Assembly: GCA_947629165.1 (NCBI GenBank)
Contig: CANRCR010000011.1
Span: forward strand, 1 to 41,068
Source: an uncultured Bacilli bacterium
Lineage (GTDB): Bacteria > Bacillota_I > Bacilli_A > RF39 > UBA660
Length of the DNA: 41,068 nucleotides
Reading direction: 5' to 3'
Shown: in pieces, positions 29,856 through 38,343 of the stretch
Layout of the letters: every line of letters begins with the position of its first letter
Position numbering within the stretch: the stretch's first letter is position 1
The notes under the pieces: model-generated
What the model saw: the letters and a program-made list of their open reading frames with translations, nothing else
What the model was told of the DNA's origin: nothing
Databases searched by the model: none
Position numbers and translations under genes: made by a program

Positions 29856-31163
29856 TTAGAAAGGAAATTTCATCTTTCCACTTTGCATTTGTTTCATCAT
29901 TAATTTCATTTGATCAAACTGTTTTAAAAGTTTATTTACTTCGGCAACCGAAAGCCCACATCCGTTTGCAATACGGGTTTTGCGACTTGCTTTAATGATT
30001 TCAGGATGACGACGTTCTTCCGGTGTCATCGAAAGAACAATAGCTTCTGTTCGAGCCATCAATTTCGGATCAATTTGAACGTTGTTAAGGCCCATTTTTT
30101 GTGCACCTGGGAGTAACTTTAAAAGATTTTCGATAGGTCCTAACTTTTTCATCTGTTTCATGGTACTTAAGAAATCTTCCAAGTCAAACTTTCCATTTTG
30201 CATACGTTTTGCCGTCTTTTCAGCTTCTTTCTCATCGATCGCTTCGGTCGCTTTTTCGACAAGAGAAACAATATCGCCCATGCCAAGGATACGACTCGCC
30301 ATACGTTTTGGATCAAATAAATCGAGTCCATCTAATTTTTCAGAAACACCAATAAATTTGATAGGTACCTGTGTCAAATGACGAACAGATAACGCCACTC
30401 CACCACGGGTATCGCCATCTAATTTCGTTAAAATAACCCCCGTAAGTGGCAACTGTTCATTAAATCCTTGAATGACATTAATTGCATCTTGTCCCATCAT
30501 AGCATCGATTACTAAAAGAATTTCCTGAGGATGTAAAAACTCGTTAATACGTTGTAATTCGAGCATAAGTTCATCATCGATATGAAGACGTCCAGCCGTA
30601 TCGATTAAAACGTAGTCATGATGATTTTCGGAAGCATAGGCCAAAGCATTTTTGATAATTTCAACCGGATCTTTTTTGCCCTCTTCATAAACTTCGATAT
30701 TAAGTTGTTTTCCAATTTGTTTCAACTGATCAATCGCTGCAGGACGATAGACATCACATGCCACTAAAAGTGGTTTCTTACTATGCTTTTTTCGTAAAAA
30801 ATTAGCTAATTTACCAATCGTTGTCGTTTTACCAGAACCTTGTAGACCAACTAACATTAAAGTCGCAGGATGTCCCGTTATATTGAGTGGTTCACTTTCT
30901 CCGCCCAATAACTCGGTCAATTCATCCTGAACAATTTTAACGAATAATTCTCCTGGTTTGATACTCTTTTGGACTTCTTCTCCAAGGGCTTTTTCTTTTA
31001 CCGTATTAGTAAACTCTTTTACGACTTGATAGTTTACATCCGCTTCTAATAAAGCAAGTCGTATTTCACGCATCATTTCGGAAATATTTTCTTCGGTAAT
31101 TTTTCCATACCCTTTTATTTTATGAAGTGCATTTTGTAAATGTTCTCCTAAACTTTCAAACAT
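29856..31163 (-). CDS. ffh: Signal recognition particle protein Ffh
   Basis: 435 residues. N domain, then G domain with G1 GLQGSGKTT (about 106-114), the DVYRPAAIDQL loop, DTAGRLHID (G3) and TKLDGDTRGG (G4). The Met-rich M domain contains SRKTRIANGCG and ends with KLMMKQMQSGKMKFPF. It binds signal peptides on ribosomes and the SRP RNA and docks on FtsY. AGGTGAG precedes the ATG. In this cluster ftsY and ylxM lie upstream, but two other genes are placed between. Confidence 0.97.
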   Translation of the reverse strand: MFESLGEHLQNALHKIKGYGKITEENISEMMREIRLALLEADVNYQVVKEFTNTVKEKALGEEVQKSIKPGELFVKIVQDELTELLGGESEPLNITGHPATLMLVGLQGSGKTTTIGKLANFLRKKHSKKPLLVACDVYRPAAIDQLKQIGKQLNIEVYEEGKKDPVEIIKNALAYASENHHDYVLIDTAGRLHIDDELMLELQRINEFLHPQEILLVIDAMMGQDAINVIQGFNEQLPLTGVILTKLDGDTRGGVALSVRHLTQVPIKFIGVSEKLDGLDLFDPKRMASRILGMGDIVSLVEKATEAIDEKEAEKTAKRMQNGKFDLEDFLSTMKQMKKLGPIENLLKLLPGAQKMGLNNVQIDPKLMARTEAIVLSMTPEERRHPEIIKASRKTRIANGCGLSVAEVNKLLKQFDQMKLMMKQMQSGKMKFPF

Positions 31164-31215
31164 ATTCTCACCTAGTCCTTATAATCTTTATTATATAATA
31201 AACCATTCAAAAAGC

Positions 31216-31241
31216 AAAGAAAAAGAGCGATTATCGCTCTC
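31216..31241 (-). terminator. Terminator of the 132-residue protein gene
   Basis: Minus strand AGAGCGAT-a-ATCGCTCT followed by TTTTTCTTTG. A possible ffh promoter lies in the same space: TTGCTT, 16 nt, TATAAT ending near 31190. Confidence 0.8.
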
Positions 31242-31249
31242 TTTCACCC

Positions 31250-31648
31250 CTATTTATTCGAAGATTTAACTCTTGAAACATAACATTTCGTAGGAATATC
31301 TTCTACCGAACTATCTTGACTAAAAGTAAGATTTCCAGTAGCAATTCCTAACGCAAGTAATTTATCGACAGGATCATAATAATGAGTCCAAGGTGTTTTA
31401 TCATTTCGAAAACCGAGATCAGAAACACGGAAAGGTGCGCTTTTCTCTCCTTCAAAATGAGCCGTTAAACCAATTTGATCCAAATATAATCGAACATAAT
31501 TACCAACTTGAGTCAACGTTGATTGACAAAAGGTATAAGTACCAAGTAATCCTTTTACTTTTAATGTTGTATCATTTGCATAACGTTGTGCATCCATAAA
31601 AAGTGATTGTACATTATCGATAGAGATATTTTGCATTTTATCTTCCAT
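31250..31648 (-). CDS. Protein of unknown function (132 residues)
   Basis: Not recognised. 132 residues, no signal peptide or membrane helix. The first 60 residues look helical (SLFMDAQRYANDTTLKVKGLL), the rest mixed. AAGGAGG is placed ahead of the ATG at 31648, and a near-perfect SigA promoter overlaps the terminator of the HerA-like gene upstream. It is a single-gene unit inside the SRP cluster; a functional tie to SRP or to the ATPase is not shown. Confidence 0.65.
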   Translation of the reverse strand: MEDKMQNISIDNVQSLFMDAQRYANDTTLKVKGLLGTYTFCQSTLTQVGNYVRLYLDQIGLTAHFEGEKSAPFRVSDLGFRNDKTPWTHYYDPVDKLLALGIATGNLTFSQDSSVEDIPTKCYVSRVKSSNK

Positions 31649-31675
31649 ACCAATAACCTCCTTAAAACGCTACTA

Positions 31676-31704
31676 ATTATAGCACAAAAAAGAGAATCTG
31701 TCAA
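31676..31704 (-). promoter_or_regulatory. SigA promoter of the 132-residue protein gene
   Basis: Minus strand TTGACA (31699-31704), 17 nt, TATAAT (31676-31681). The -35 is within the loop of the preceding terminator hairpin. Confidence 0.8.
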
Positions 31705-31713
31705 GAATTCTCT
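31684..31713 (-). terminator. Terminator of the HerA-like gene, overlapping the next promoter
   Basis: Minus strand AGAGAAT-tcttgacag-ATTCTCT followed by TTTTTTG. Confidence 0.75.
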
Positions 31714-31721
31714 CTTTTTAA

Positions 31722-33800
31722 CTAAATTGCTGGTTCCGTTTCTAAAGAAGTAGCACTTGCTTCTACAGGTTCCGAAGGGGCTACTGATGGAGTCGTATCA
31801 GAAGAAGCCTCTTCTTCTTTCGGAGGCGCACTTGGCTCTTCTTGTTTTGGTACACTTTCTTCTTGGATAAGTGGAATATCAATATTTTCTTCCGTCACAT
31901 TGGCCGTAACTAACGATACCGGAGGTAAATCCTCTTCCCCGTCCGAAGAAATAAACTTTCGAACAGGAGCTTGCTTTTCAGGTGCCGGTGCAGGGGTAGG
32001 CGCTACCTTTACTGGTGCCGCCGTTGCAACCGGAGTTGCCTGTTGGAAAGTCCAACGATTATAAACATCCGCATTAGCACTATAAGGAGCGGGACTTGGC
32101 ATTTCCATATGAACAATTAATGGAATCTTAAAGGCTGTTCCAAAAGCCATACAGTTACCAGGTTGTAAAGTCTTTTGCTTTTCAACAATTTCTTCACTAA
32201 TATTAGGAACCATCTTCTTAATATATTCAATATCACGAGGGTGATTCATTTTAAAAATTAAGAAATTAGAGCACTGTGAAATAACGGTTTCACTAATTTC
32301 AACGGGACGTTGTGAAATAAGATTCAAAATAATACCATATTTACGTCCCTCTTTAGCAATACGATCGAAAATATTATAACCTAAAATAAATTCGTCGGTA
32401 TCGTGTTGAATGTAACGATGGGCTTCTTCCAAGAAAATATTGAATGGAAGACTTCCTCTCTCTTTTAAAGATTTAGTAAATTCAAACAAAATACGAGAAT
32501 AAATTTTAGTTAAAGTTTTCGCAAAACTATCGTCGACATCATCTAAGTTAAAGTTAACTACTTGACACTTGTATTTACCATCACTTGACATAATCAAAGA
32601 TGAAATAAATTGTTGGGTAGTCATATAAGTACGACATTCAAAATACTTCGCATAGTTTCCTGTAATAAGTGAATGAAGACGTACTCGAATCGTTACGGCG
32701 TCACCATAGGTATTTTCATTACGTAACCACCCTTCGGAAATTAAAGTAAAGTTTAACGCTTTCTCTAAATCTTCCAAAGTAAAGAAGCATTTTTCTTGCG
32801 GTTCATAATTATCGAGTTCCGGTTGAATAAAGTTAGCAATATATTGCGTAATGAGAACACTTTCAGAGAATTGTCCGTTAGAATCGATAGCAAAGCATTC
32901 CCGGAATTTACGAACATATCCGATTCCTTGTACTTCGGATTCAAGATTAAATTCTGGAGTAGAACAACTTCCAATAATAGAGAAAATATCATTTCGTTTA
33001 CTCGTTGACGTTTCATTCGAATACAAAACAGTCATAATAGCTTTGGCAATCAAATGGTTTTTATACATGTTGGCATTGACATTCTTTTGATTAAAGATGT
33101 AAACCAATTTACACATACGCTCAATAATTGGTAATTGCGAATGGGCAGTAACACCTAATAATAAAGCAAAGTCATCCGTATTAAGTAACCAAAGAGGAAC
33201 TTTTAATTGTTCTGTATTCGGTTCATTATAGTTCGTCGTATAAAATTTAAAATGATAATTTGGATTAAGGTTATTGATATCTTTAAAAGCATTACGATAT
33301 TCACCAGAAGAATCAAAGATAAAGAAATTTGACCGGAAAGGTATAAAAGAAGGATCGTTAAAAACATTTTGTAAAAGGCGTGCTACTCCACAAGATTTAC
33401 CACTACCACTGTTTCCAAAAATCGCCATATGATTACTAAACAAATCATTGATATTAACACGAATAGAGCAATCATCATACAATGGACTAACACCTAATTT
33501 CATATTATCCGGACGTTCGACTCCGACAATTAACAACATTTCTTCCGGCGTAATAATACGTACCTTGGAATTAAGATTTGGTTTCCGAATAACACCACCG
33601 ACAAAATGATCTCCTTGTAATTCGCCAAGGAAGTGCACCTTTACAGAATCATCCGTAATGTCGTCTACTTCCCCTAGTATCTTCTTCTTATCGTCTTCAA
33701 ACACAACGTGTAAATTCATTAGATTGGTAGCTAATTGCGCATCTTTGGCCACTTGAACAGTAGCACCATCATTACTGATATAAGTAATTCTTTCAAACAT
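31722..33800 (-). CDS. HerA-like ATPase (FtsK-HerA superfamily, DUF87) with disordered tail
   Basis: 692 residues. An N-terminal beta-barrel (HAS-type, about 1-95) leads to a RecA-type ATPase with Walker A GNSGSGKS (129-136), FIFDSSGEY (161-168), Walker B NIFLEEAHR (454-462) and LISQRP (494-499), as in HerA translocases. From about residue 588 on, the tail is Pro/Ala/Val- then Glu/Ser/Thr-rich and acidic, probably disordered. Family knowledge: HerA hexamers pump DNA, with the NurA nuclease in archaea or with other partners in bacterial defence. No NurA, Sir2 or nuclease gene is adjacent. It lies between ylxM (15 nt upstream) and ffh, which is not the usual place. Substrate unknown. Confidence 0.88.
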   Translation of the reverse strand: MFERITYISNDGATVQVAKDAQLATNLMNLHVVFEDDKKKILGEVDDITDDSVKVHFLGELQGDHFVGGVIRKPNLNSKVRIITPEEMLLIVGVERPDNMKLGVSPLYDDCSIRVNINDLFSNHMAIFGNSGSGKSCGVARLLQNVFNDPSFIPFRSNFFIFDSSGEYRNAFKDINNLNPNYHFKFYTTNYNEPNTEQLKVPLWLLNTDDFALLLGVTAHSQLPIIERMCKLVYIFNQKNVNANMYKNHLIAKAIMTVLYSNETSTSKRNDIFSIIGSCSTPEFNLESEVQGIGYVRKFRECFAIDSNGQFSESVLITQYIANFIQPELDNYEPQEKCFFTLEDLEKALNFTLISEGWLRNENTYGDAVTIRVRLHSLITGNYAKYFECRTYMTTQQFISSLIMSSDGKYKCQVVNFNLDDVDDSFAKTLTKIYSRILFEFTKSLKERGSLPFNIFLEEAHRYIQHDTDEFILGYNIFDRIAKEGRKYGIILNLISQRPVEISETVISQCSNFLIFKMNHPRDIEYIKKMVPNISEEIVEKQKTLQPGNCMAFGTAFKIPLIVHMEMPSPAPYSANADVYNRWTFQQATPVATAAPVKVAPTPAPAPEKQAPVRKFISSDGEEDLPPVSLVTANVTEENIDIPLIQEESVPKQEEPSAPPKEEEASSDTTPSVAPSEPVEASATSLETEPAI

Positions 33801-33815
33801 GATATCGACCCCTTT

Positions 33816-34109
33816 TTATAATAGATTTTCGATTTTTTGAACAAGCTCCTTGTCATTAATTTTTTCTAATAATTGACTTATTTTTATTCTTTTTTGATAA
33901 AGCTGTAATAACGATTCAAAGTGAAGCAGCTTTTCCTCCACTTGTTTTAATTGATGATGAACTGCATTACGACTGACGCCATAATTGAAAGCAATTTCAC
34001 TTAACGAAAAATCATGAAAGTAAGAAGCCTCAAAATAAGCTCTTTGCTTTTCGGTTAACAATTCTCCGTAATAATCGTAAAGATTATTCAAATAGATTTT
34101 CTGATCCAT
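33816..34109 (-). CDS. ylxM: SRP-associated helix-turn-helix protein YlxM
   Basis: 97 residues. YDYYGELLTEKQRAYFEASYFHDFSLSEIAF, followed by GVSRNAVHHQLKQVEEKL, is the YlxM/p13 signature, a sigma-70 region 4-like helix-turn-helix. Family knowledge: in streptococci and Bacillus it modulates SRP activity. It starts 8 nt after the ftsY stop, so it is in the same operon, and it ends 15 nt before the HerA-like gene. Confidence 0.95.
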   Translation of the reverse strand: MDQKIYLNNLYDYYGELLTEKQRAYFEASYFHDFSLSEIAFNYGVSRNAVHHQLKQVEEKLLHFESLLQLYQKRIKISQLLEKINDKELVQKIENLL

Positions 34110-34117
34110 ACGAACTC

Positions 34118-35284
34118 CTATAAGATATCTTTAAAAAGGCCATAAATATATTTTTCGATATCGAATACTTGCAAATCTTCTTTGCGTTCTCCTAAACCGA
34201 TATATTTAACCGGCAACTTTACTTCTTCTTTAATAGCTAACACAATACCACCTTTCGCGGTTCCATCCAATTTCGTTAGGACAATTCCCGTTACAGGTGT
34301 AATCTCTTTAAAACTCTTCGCTTGACTAATTCCATTTTGACCAGTCGTCGCATCGATAACTAATAATGTTTCTTGCGGTGCCCCTGGAATCAAATTAGAA
34401 ATAACTTTACTGATTTTTTCTAATTCTTTCATCAAATTCACTTTATTCTGTAAACGTCCAGCTGTATCTACGAGTACAACATCAAAGTTTTCTTCTTTCG
34501 CTTTCGTTACACCATCAAAAACAACGCTCGCAGGATCGACTCCTTCCTCTTTTCCACAAAAGGAAACACCGACCTTTTCACTCCATTCTTTTAACTGCAT
34601 CGTAGCGCCAGCTCGAAAAGTATCGCCCGCAACTAACAAAACTTTTTTCCCTTCTTCTTTAAGTTTCCAAGCAAGTTTTGCAATCGTTGTCGTCTTTCCT
34701 ACTCCGTTAACACCAACAAAAAGAATAACCGTTGGTCCTTCTTTCGCATATTGAATTTTATTAACCAACACTTCATCGTTAACATAAATGATAAACAGTT
34801 CATCGACAATAACTTCTTTTAAGTATTCCGGATCATCGATTTTTTCTTGTTGAACTCTTTTTCGTAGCCGATCCATAAATCCCATGACCGTATGAACACC
34901 AATATCCGCCATAATGAGGATTTCTTCTAATTCATCAAAATAAGCATCATCGATTTTCTTCGTTCGTGAAGTAAGATCAATGAGACGGGAAACAAAATTT
35001 TGTCTTGTCTTAGTAAGTCCTTTTTCGTAAACTTTAACTTGTTTTAATTCTTCCTGTCGCTTATTTTCTTCACGTTTTTCTTTCGCTTTTTTTAATCGTC
35101 GAAGTTCTCGGTCTTCCTCTTCTTGTTTAAACTCTTTTACAATAAGATCAACATCGACTTCTTCCTCTTTTACTGGAGAAGAAAGTTTAACCGCAACCGG
35201 TTCTTCTGCTTCCGAGGGAGAATCTTCGATTTGATCGATTTCTTCTTTATTAAATAACTTCTTTATCTTTTGAAAAAGTCCCAT
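34118..35284 (-). CDS. ftsY: SRP receptor FtsY
   Basis: 388 residues from the ATG at 35284 (AGGTGAT upstream; a TTG at 35299 lies before the ribosome site). An acidic, Glu/Lys-rich N-terminal A region (about 10-100) leads into the NG GTPase: G1 GVNGVGKTTT, DTAGRLQNKV and TKLDGTAKGG. The MGLFQKIKKLF start would form a membrane-binding amphipathic helix. It receives the Ffh-ribosome complex at the membrane. First gene of the cluster, behind a consensus promoter. Confidence 0.97.
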   Translation of the reverse strand: MGLFQKIKKLFNKEEIDQIEDSPSEAEEPVAVKLSSPVKEEEVDVDLIVKEFKQEEEDRELRRLKKAKEKREENKRQEELKQVKVYEKGLTKTRQNFVSRLIDLTSRTKKIDDAYFDELEEILIMADIGVHTVMGFMDRLRKRVQQEKIDDPEYLKEVIVDELFIIYVNDEVLVNKIQYAKEGPTVILFVGVNGVGKTTTIAKLAWKLKEEGKKVLLVAGDTFRAGATMQLKEWSEKVGVSFCGKEEGVDPASVVFDGVTKAKEENFDVVLVDTAGRLQNKVNLMKELEKISKVISNLIPGAPQETLLVIDATTGQNGISQAKSFKEITPVTGIVLTKLDGTAKGGIVLAIKEEVKLPVKYIGLGERKEDLQVFDIEKYIYGLFKDIL

Positions 35285-35317
35285 AAAATCACCTAGCAAT
35301 CGAATGATACTATTATT

Positions 35318-35346
35318 ATTATATCGTATTAGATAAGAATAATCAA
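35318..35346 (-). promoter_or_regulatory. SigA promoter of the ftsY cluster
   Basis: Minus strand TTGATT (35341-35346), 17 nt, TATAAT (35318-35323). Confidence 0.8.
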
Positions 35347-35388
35347 TTTAAAACAAAAGAAAAATTAAATACGTTTAGACGGTTTAAA

Positions 35389-35417
35389 TTGACTTTTTAA
35401 GGTTTTTGTGATATAAT
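35389..35417 (+). promoter_or_regulatory. SigA promoter of the 35445-36551 gene pair
   Basis: TTGACT (35389-35394), 17 nt, TATAAT (35412-35417) with TG one base before the -10; a strong AGAGGGGG ribosome site follows at 35431-35438. Confidence 0.8.
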
Positions 35418-35444
35418 TATGCAAATATAAAGAGGGGGATAAAA

Positions 35445-35700
35445 ATGGAGTTAGAAAAAAAGTCGTACGATAGCCGATATTCTTTTTCGAACACATCAAG
35501 ACTGGAAAAAATTGTTCCATCGATATCGGTATAAAAAACACGAAGATAAGACGACAGAAGAACTAATTCATCTGGTAACTCCACTTATCAAAGAAATAGG
35601 CTTGCTGAACAATAACATAAGATATTCCTATATCAGTGATGTTCTCTTAAAAGATAGTTTCTTTTATATTGAAACTAGAAGTAAGAGAAATGCAAAATAA
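35445..35700 (+). pseudogene. Short gene split by a frameshift in an A7 run, relative of the next gene
   Basis: From the ATG at 35445, with good promoter and ribosome site, the frame reads MELEKKSYDSRYS and stops at 35534. The adjoining frame is open to 35700 but has no own ribosome site. Removing one A of the run at 35455-35461 joins both into an 84-residue protein: MELEKSRTIADILFRTHQDW, then KKLFHRYRYKK and so on to RSKRNAK. Its part LIKEIGLLNNNIRYSYISDVLLKD matches LVQELGLPDNSISYSYVIKWLIDD in the following gene, so it resembles that gene's N-terminal domain. It may be a decayed copy, a sequencing slip, or a programmed frameshift. Confidence 0.65.
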
Positions 35701-35732
35701 AACTTTATATTAAAAAAAGGAGGAAATCTCAA

Positions 35733-36551
35733 ATGACTAATCAAAAAGAAATTATTACTATTCCTGAAGAAATTATAAAACTTAGAGAACGTGAAGAAAA
35801 AAATAGAAAAAAAGAAATTGCTTATTTTAAAGATACGATTGATTCTTATTTTCCATTAATGAGAATGGCATCAAAACTAGTTCAAGAGTTAGGACTACCC
35901 GATAACAGTATCAGTTATTCTTATGTAATCAAATGGCTGATAGACGACGGAGTTTTTTCATACCAAGGATCTTTCCGTCATCAAGAAGATATCGACGATA
36001 CGAGATATAGTACGGTCTTACGAGGAGCCCAAGTGTTATTAGGATATGGTTGTTGTAGACACGTAGCCAAACTCCATGAAGATATATTTAATCAGTTATG
36101 GTTACAAGGAGATGCTACTACTTGTGTAACTGAAAATGAAAAAGATGATTCTTTTCTTATAACTGGAAACCATCAAGTAAATGTAATAAATTATTTAGGT
36201 GTCAATTATATAAATGATATCTATAATGGCTTTTTTAGTTATTTTAAGGATGGTAAAACAATGGTATCGTATCGTCAAGGTTATTACCCACTTATTTACT
36301 GTCCTTATGGAGACATGGTAATCGATGGAAAAACCGAAGAAGAAATAAGAGAACAAATGATTCAATTTGAACAAAGTAGTAAACAAGTGCCAATCGATTA
36401 CAGTCAAGTACTCGATATCATCCAAAGTACAAGTGATCGGTACAATCAAGGAAAATCGCTCATTAAAGACTTCAAACAAGAGTCAAAACCTTATGTCAAA
36501 AAGATTGTAAATGGTTTAACTAATCCTGAAAGAAACACTCGTCATAGATAA
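35733..36551 (+). CDS. Unknown protein with possible transglutaminase-like Cys-His-Asp set
   Basis: 272 residues, AAGGAGG 10 nt before the ATG. Residues 1-80 are a helical domain, shared with the frameshifted gene upstream. Residues about 90-200 contain GYGCCRHVAKLHEDIF (104-119), NHQVNVINYLG (146-156) and YINDIYN (159-165). The order Cys107/108, His147, Asp162, each at the start of a helix or strand, resembles transglutaminase/papain-like folds (GxCRxxA, GxHAxNxV, DxTN). The Gln/Glu-rich last 60 residues are helical. No signal peptide, so it would act in the cytoplasm. Fold and activity are inference. RNase J follows but from its own promoter. Confidence 0.6.
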   Translation: MTNQKEIITIPEEIIKLREREEKNRKKEIAYFKDTIDSYFPLMRMASKLVQELGLPDNSISYSYVIKWLIDDGVFSYQGSFRHQEDIDDTRYSTVLRGAQVLLGYGCCRHVAKLHEDIFNQLWLQGDATTCVTENEKDDSFLITGNHQVNVINYLGVNYINDIYNGFFSYFKDGKTMVSYRQGYYPLIYCPYGDMVIDGKTEEEIREQMIQFEQSSKQVPIDYSQVLDIIQSTSDRYNQGKSLIKDFKQESKPYVKKIVNGLTNPERNTRHR

Positions 36552-36561
36552 TTTTAGGGAT

Positions 36562-36590
36562 AGACAAAAACGAAAAACAAGCGTATAATC
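36562..36590 (+). promoter_or_regulatory. SigA promoter of the RNase J gene
   Basis: TAGACA (36562-36567), 17 nt, TATAAT (36585-36590). A leader of about 45 nt precedes the ATG. Confidence 0.65.
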
Positions 36591-36645
36591 AAGTACGGTT
36601 AGTTCTTTTAATTATGAACAAAAGAAAGGAGTTATTTATATTATT

Positions 36646-38331
36646 ATGAACAACAAAACCAGTGAAACAAAGATTATTGTTTTAGGTGGTTTGGGAGAAG
36701 TCGGAAAAAATATGTATTGTGTAATGCATAACGACGATATTGTTATTATAGATGCCGGTATTTGTTTTCCGGTAGGAGAACTTTTAGGAATCGATTACGT
36801 TTTACCTGATTTTACATTTTTAAAACAGAATCAAGAAAAAATTAGAGCACTTGTAATTACGCACGGACATGAAGACCATATTGGAGGAATTCCGTTTCTT
36901 TTACAAACGATTGATATTCCCGCTATTTATGCGCCTAATCAAGCCAAGGAATTAATTGCTTTAAAATTAGAAGATCGTAATATCCGCTATGATAATCTTT
37001 TTGTATACACGGACCAAACCAAACTAAAACTCAATTCGATCGAAGTTGAATTTTTCCGGACGACACACTCTATTCCAGATTCCCATGGAATTGCCATTAC
37101 TACCGAAGATGGAACCGTAGTTACGACCGGAGACTTTAAATTCGACTTAACACCGATTGGACCAATGGCAGATTTACATAAAATGTCTGCACTTGGAAAA
37201 CGAGGCGTTGACTTACTAATTAGTGATAGTACCAATGCCCTAAACGAAGGAATGTCAATTAGTGAATCGAAAGTCGACAATGCCCTATCCGATATTTTTG
37301 ATAAGTACACGACCAACCGAATCATTATTGCTACATTCGCCTCGAATATTTATCGCTTAAAACATATCGTCGAAACCTGTTACAAACACAATCGTAAAAT
37401 ATGTGTATTCGGTCGTTCGATGGAAAACAATATTCAAATATCAATTAATGGTGGCTACATCGACCATAAAGAACTAATTATTACCCCGGAAGAAGCCAAC
37501 CATTTAAAACCCGGAGAAGTATGTCTTCTTTGTACCGGTAGTCAAGGAGAACCACTCGCTGCCCTTTCACGAATTGCTGACGGAAGTCATAAACAGATCA
37601 AATTAAGACCGGACGATATCGTTATATTTTCTTCGAGTGCTATTCCAGGAAATGCCCTCAGTATCTCGAGAACCATCAATAAACTTTATCTCAAAGGAGT
37701 CAAAGTATTTACCAATACTTCCCTTTCGGAATTACACACCTCCGGACACGCCAACCAAGAAGAATTAAAATTGATGATTCGTTTAATTGAACCGAAATAT
37801 TTAATGCCTTTCCACGGAGACTATCGTATGTTAAAACAACATGCCAACGTCGGAATCGAATGTGGTATTCCAAAAGAAAACACATTTGTCATTAAGAATG
37901 GTGACATACTATCGATGAAAAATCACGTGATTACTAAATCGACGGAAACTGTTCCTGCCGGAGACGTCTATGTCGATGGAAATCGGATTGGTGAAATCGG
38001 AAGTGCCGTACTTCGCGACCGGAAGATTATGTCAAGCGATGGTATTTTAGTAGTAATTGCCAATATTGACAATGAAAAACAAGAACTACTCATTCGTCCA
38101 AACATCACCACGCGCGGTTTTATCTTAATTAATGAAAATGAAGATATTATTCACAGTATTGAAAATCAATCGACGGAAATTATCAATCGTTGCCTTGCGC
38201 AACACGCAACACACACAGATATAAAAGCAACTTTGATAAGCGAATTAGTACCTTACATTCAAGAATTAACTGGAAGACGTCCAATTATTCTACCTGTCAT
38301 TTTAGACATTAAAAAGCCCGTTACTATGTAA
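36646..38331 (+). CDS. rnjA: Ribonuclease J
   Basis: 561 residues, metallo-beta-lactamase/beta-CASP fold. Zinc motif HGHEDH (73-78), then TTHSIPDSHGI, GDFKFD and SDSTNA, and the late GHANQEELKLMIRLIEPKYLMPFHGD, all typical of RNase J1. The C-terminal domain is complete. It removes RNA 5' ends by 5'-to-3' exonuclease action and by endo cuts. AAAGGAG lies about 15 nt before the ATG. No rpoY (ykzG) gene lies upstream, unlike in Bacillus. RNase Y is encoded 2 kb away in the opposite direction. Confidence 0.95.
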   Translation: MNNKTSETKIIVLGGLGEVGKNMYCVMHNDDIVIIDAGICFPVGELLGIDYVLPDFTFLKQNQEKIRALVITHGHEDHIGGIPFLLQTIDIPAIYAPNQAKELIALKLEDRNIRYDNLFVYTDQTKLKLNSIEVEFFRTTHSIPDSHGIAITTEDGTVVTTGDFKFDLTPIGPMADLHKMSALGKRGVDLLISDSTNALNEGMSISESKVDNALSDIFDKYTTNRIIIATFASNIYRLKHIVETCYKHNRKICVFGRSMENNIQISINGGYIDHKELIITPEEANHLKPGEVCLLCTGSQGEPLAALSRIADGSHKQIKLRPDDIVIFSSSAIPGNALSISRTINKLYLKGVKVFTNTSLSELHTSGHANQEELKLMIRLIEPKYLMPFHGDYRMLKQHANVGIECGIPKENTFVIKNGDILSMKNHVITKSTETVPAGDVYVDGNRIGEIGSAVLRDRKIMSSDGILVVIANIDNEKQELLIRPNITTRGFILINENEDIIHSIENQSTEIINRCLAQHATHTDIKATLISELVPYIQELTGRRPIILPVILDIKKPVTM

Positions 38332-38343
38332 CTGGCTTTTTTA
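38311..38343 (+). terminator. Terminator of the RNase J gene
   Basis: AAAAGCC-c-GTTAC / GTAAC-t-GGCTTTT hairpin, then T residues. It spans the stop codon and probably serves the opposite gene as well. Confidence 0.88.

Noticed and set aside
30082-30381. Plus-strand frame of 99 codons inside ffh
   Set aside because: Antisense to conserved ffh sequence; no start signal.
31722-33800. HerA-like gene as part of a known HerA-based defence system
   Set aside because: No NurA, Sir2, DUF4297 or nuclease gene lies next to it; neighbours are SRP genes. Kept as an open finding instead.
36195-36479. Minus-strand frame of 94 codons
   Set aside because: Antisense to the transglutaminase-like gene; no ribosome site, biased composition.
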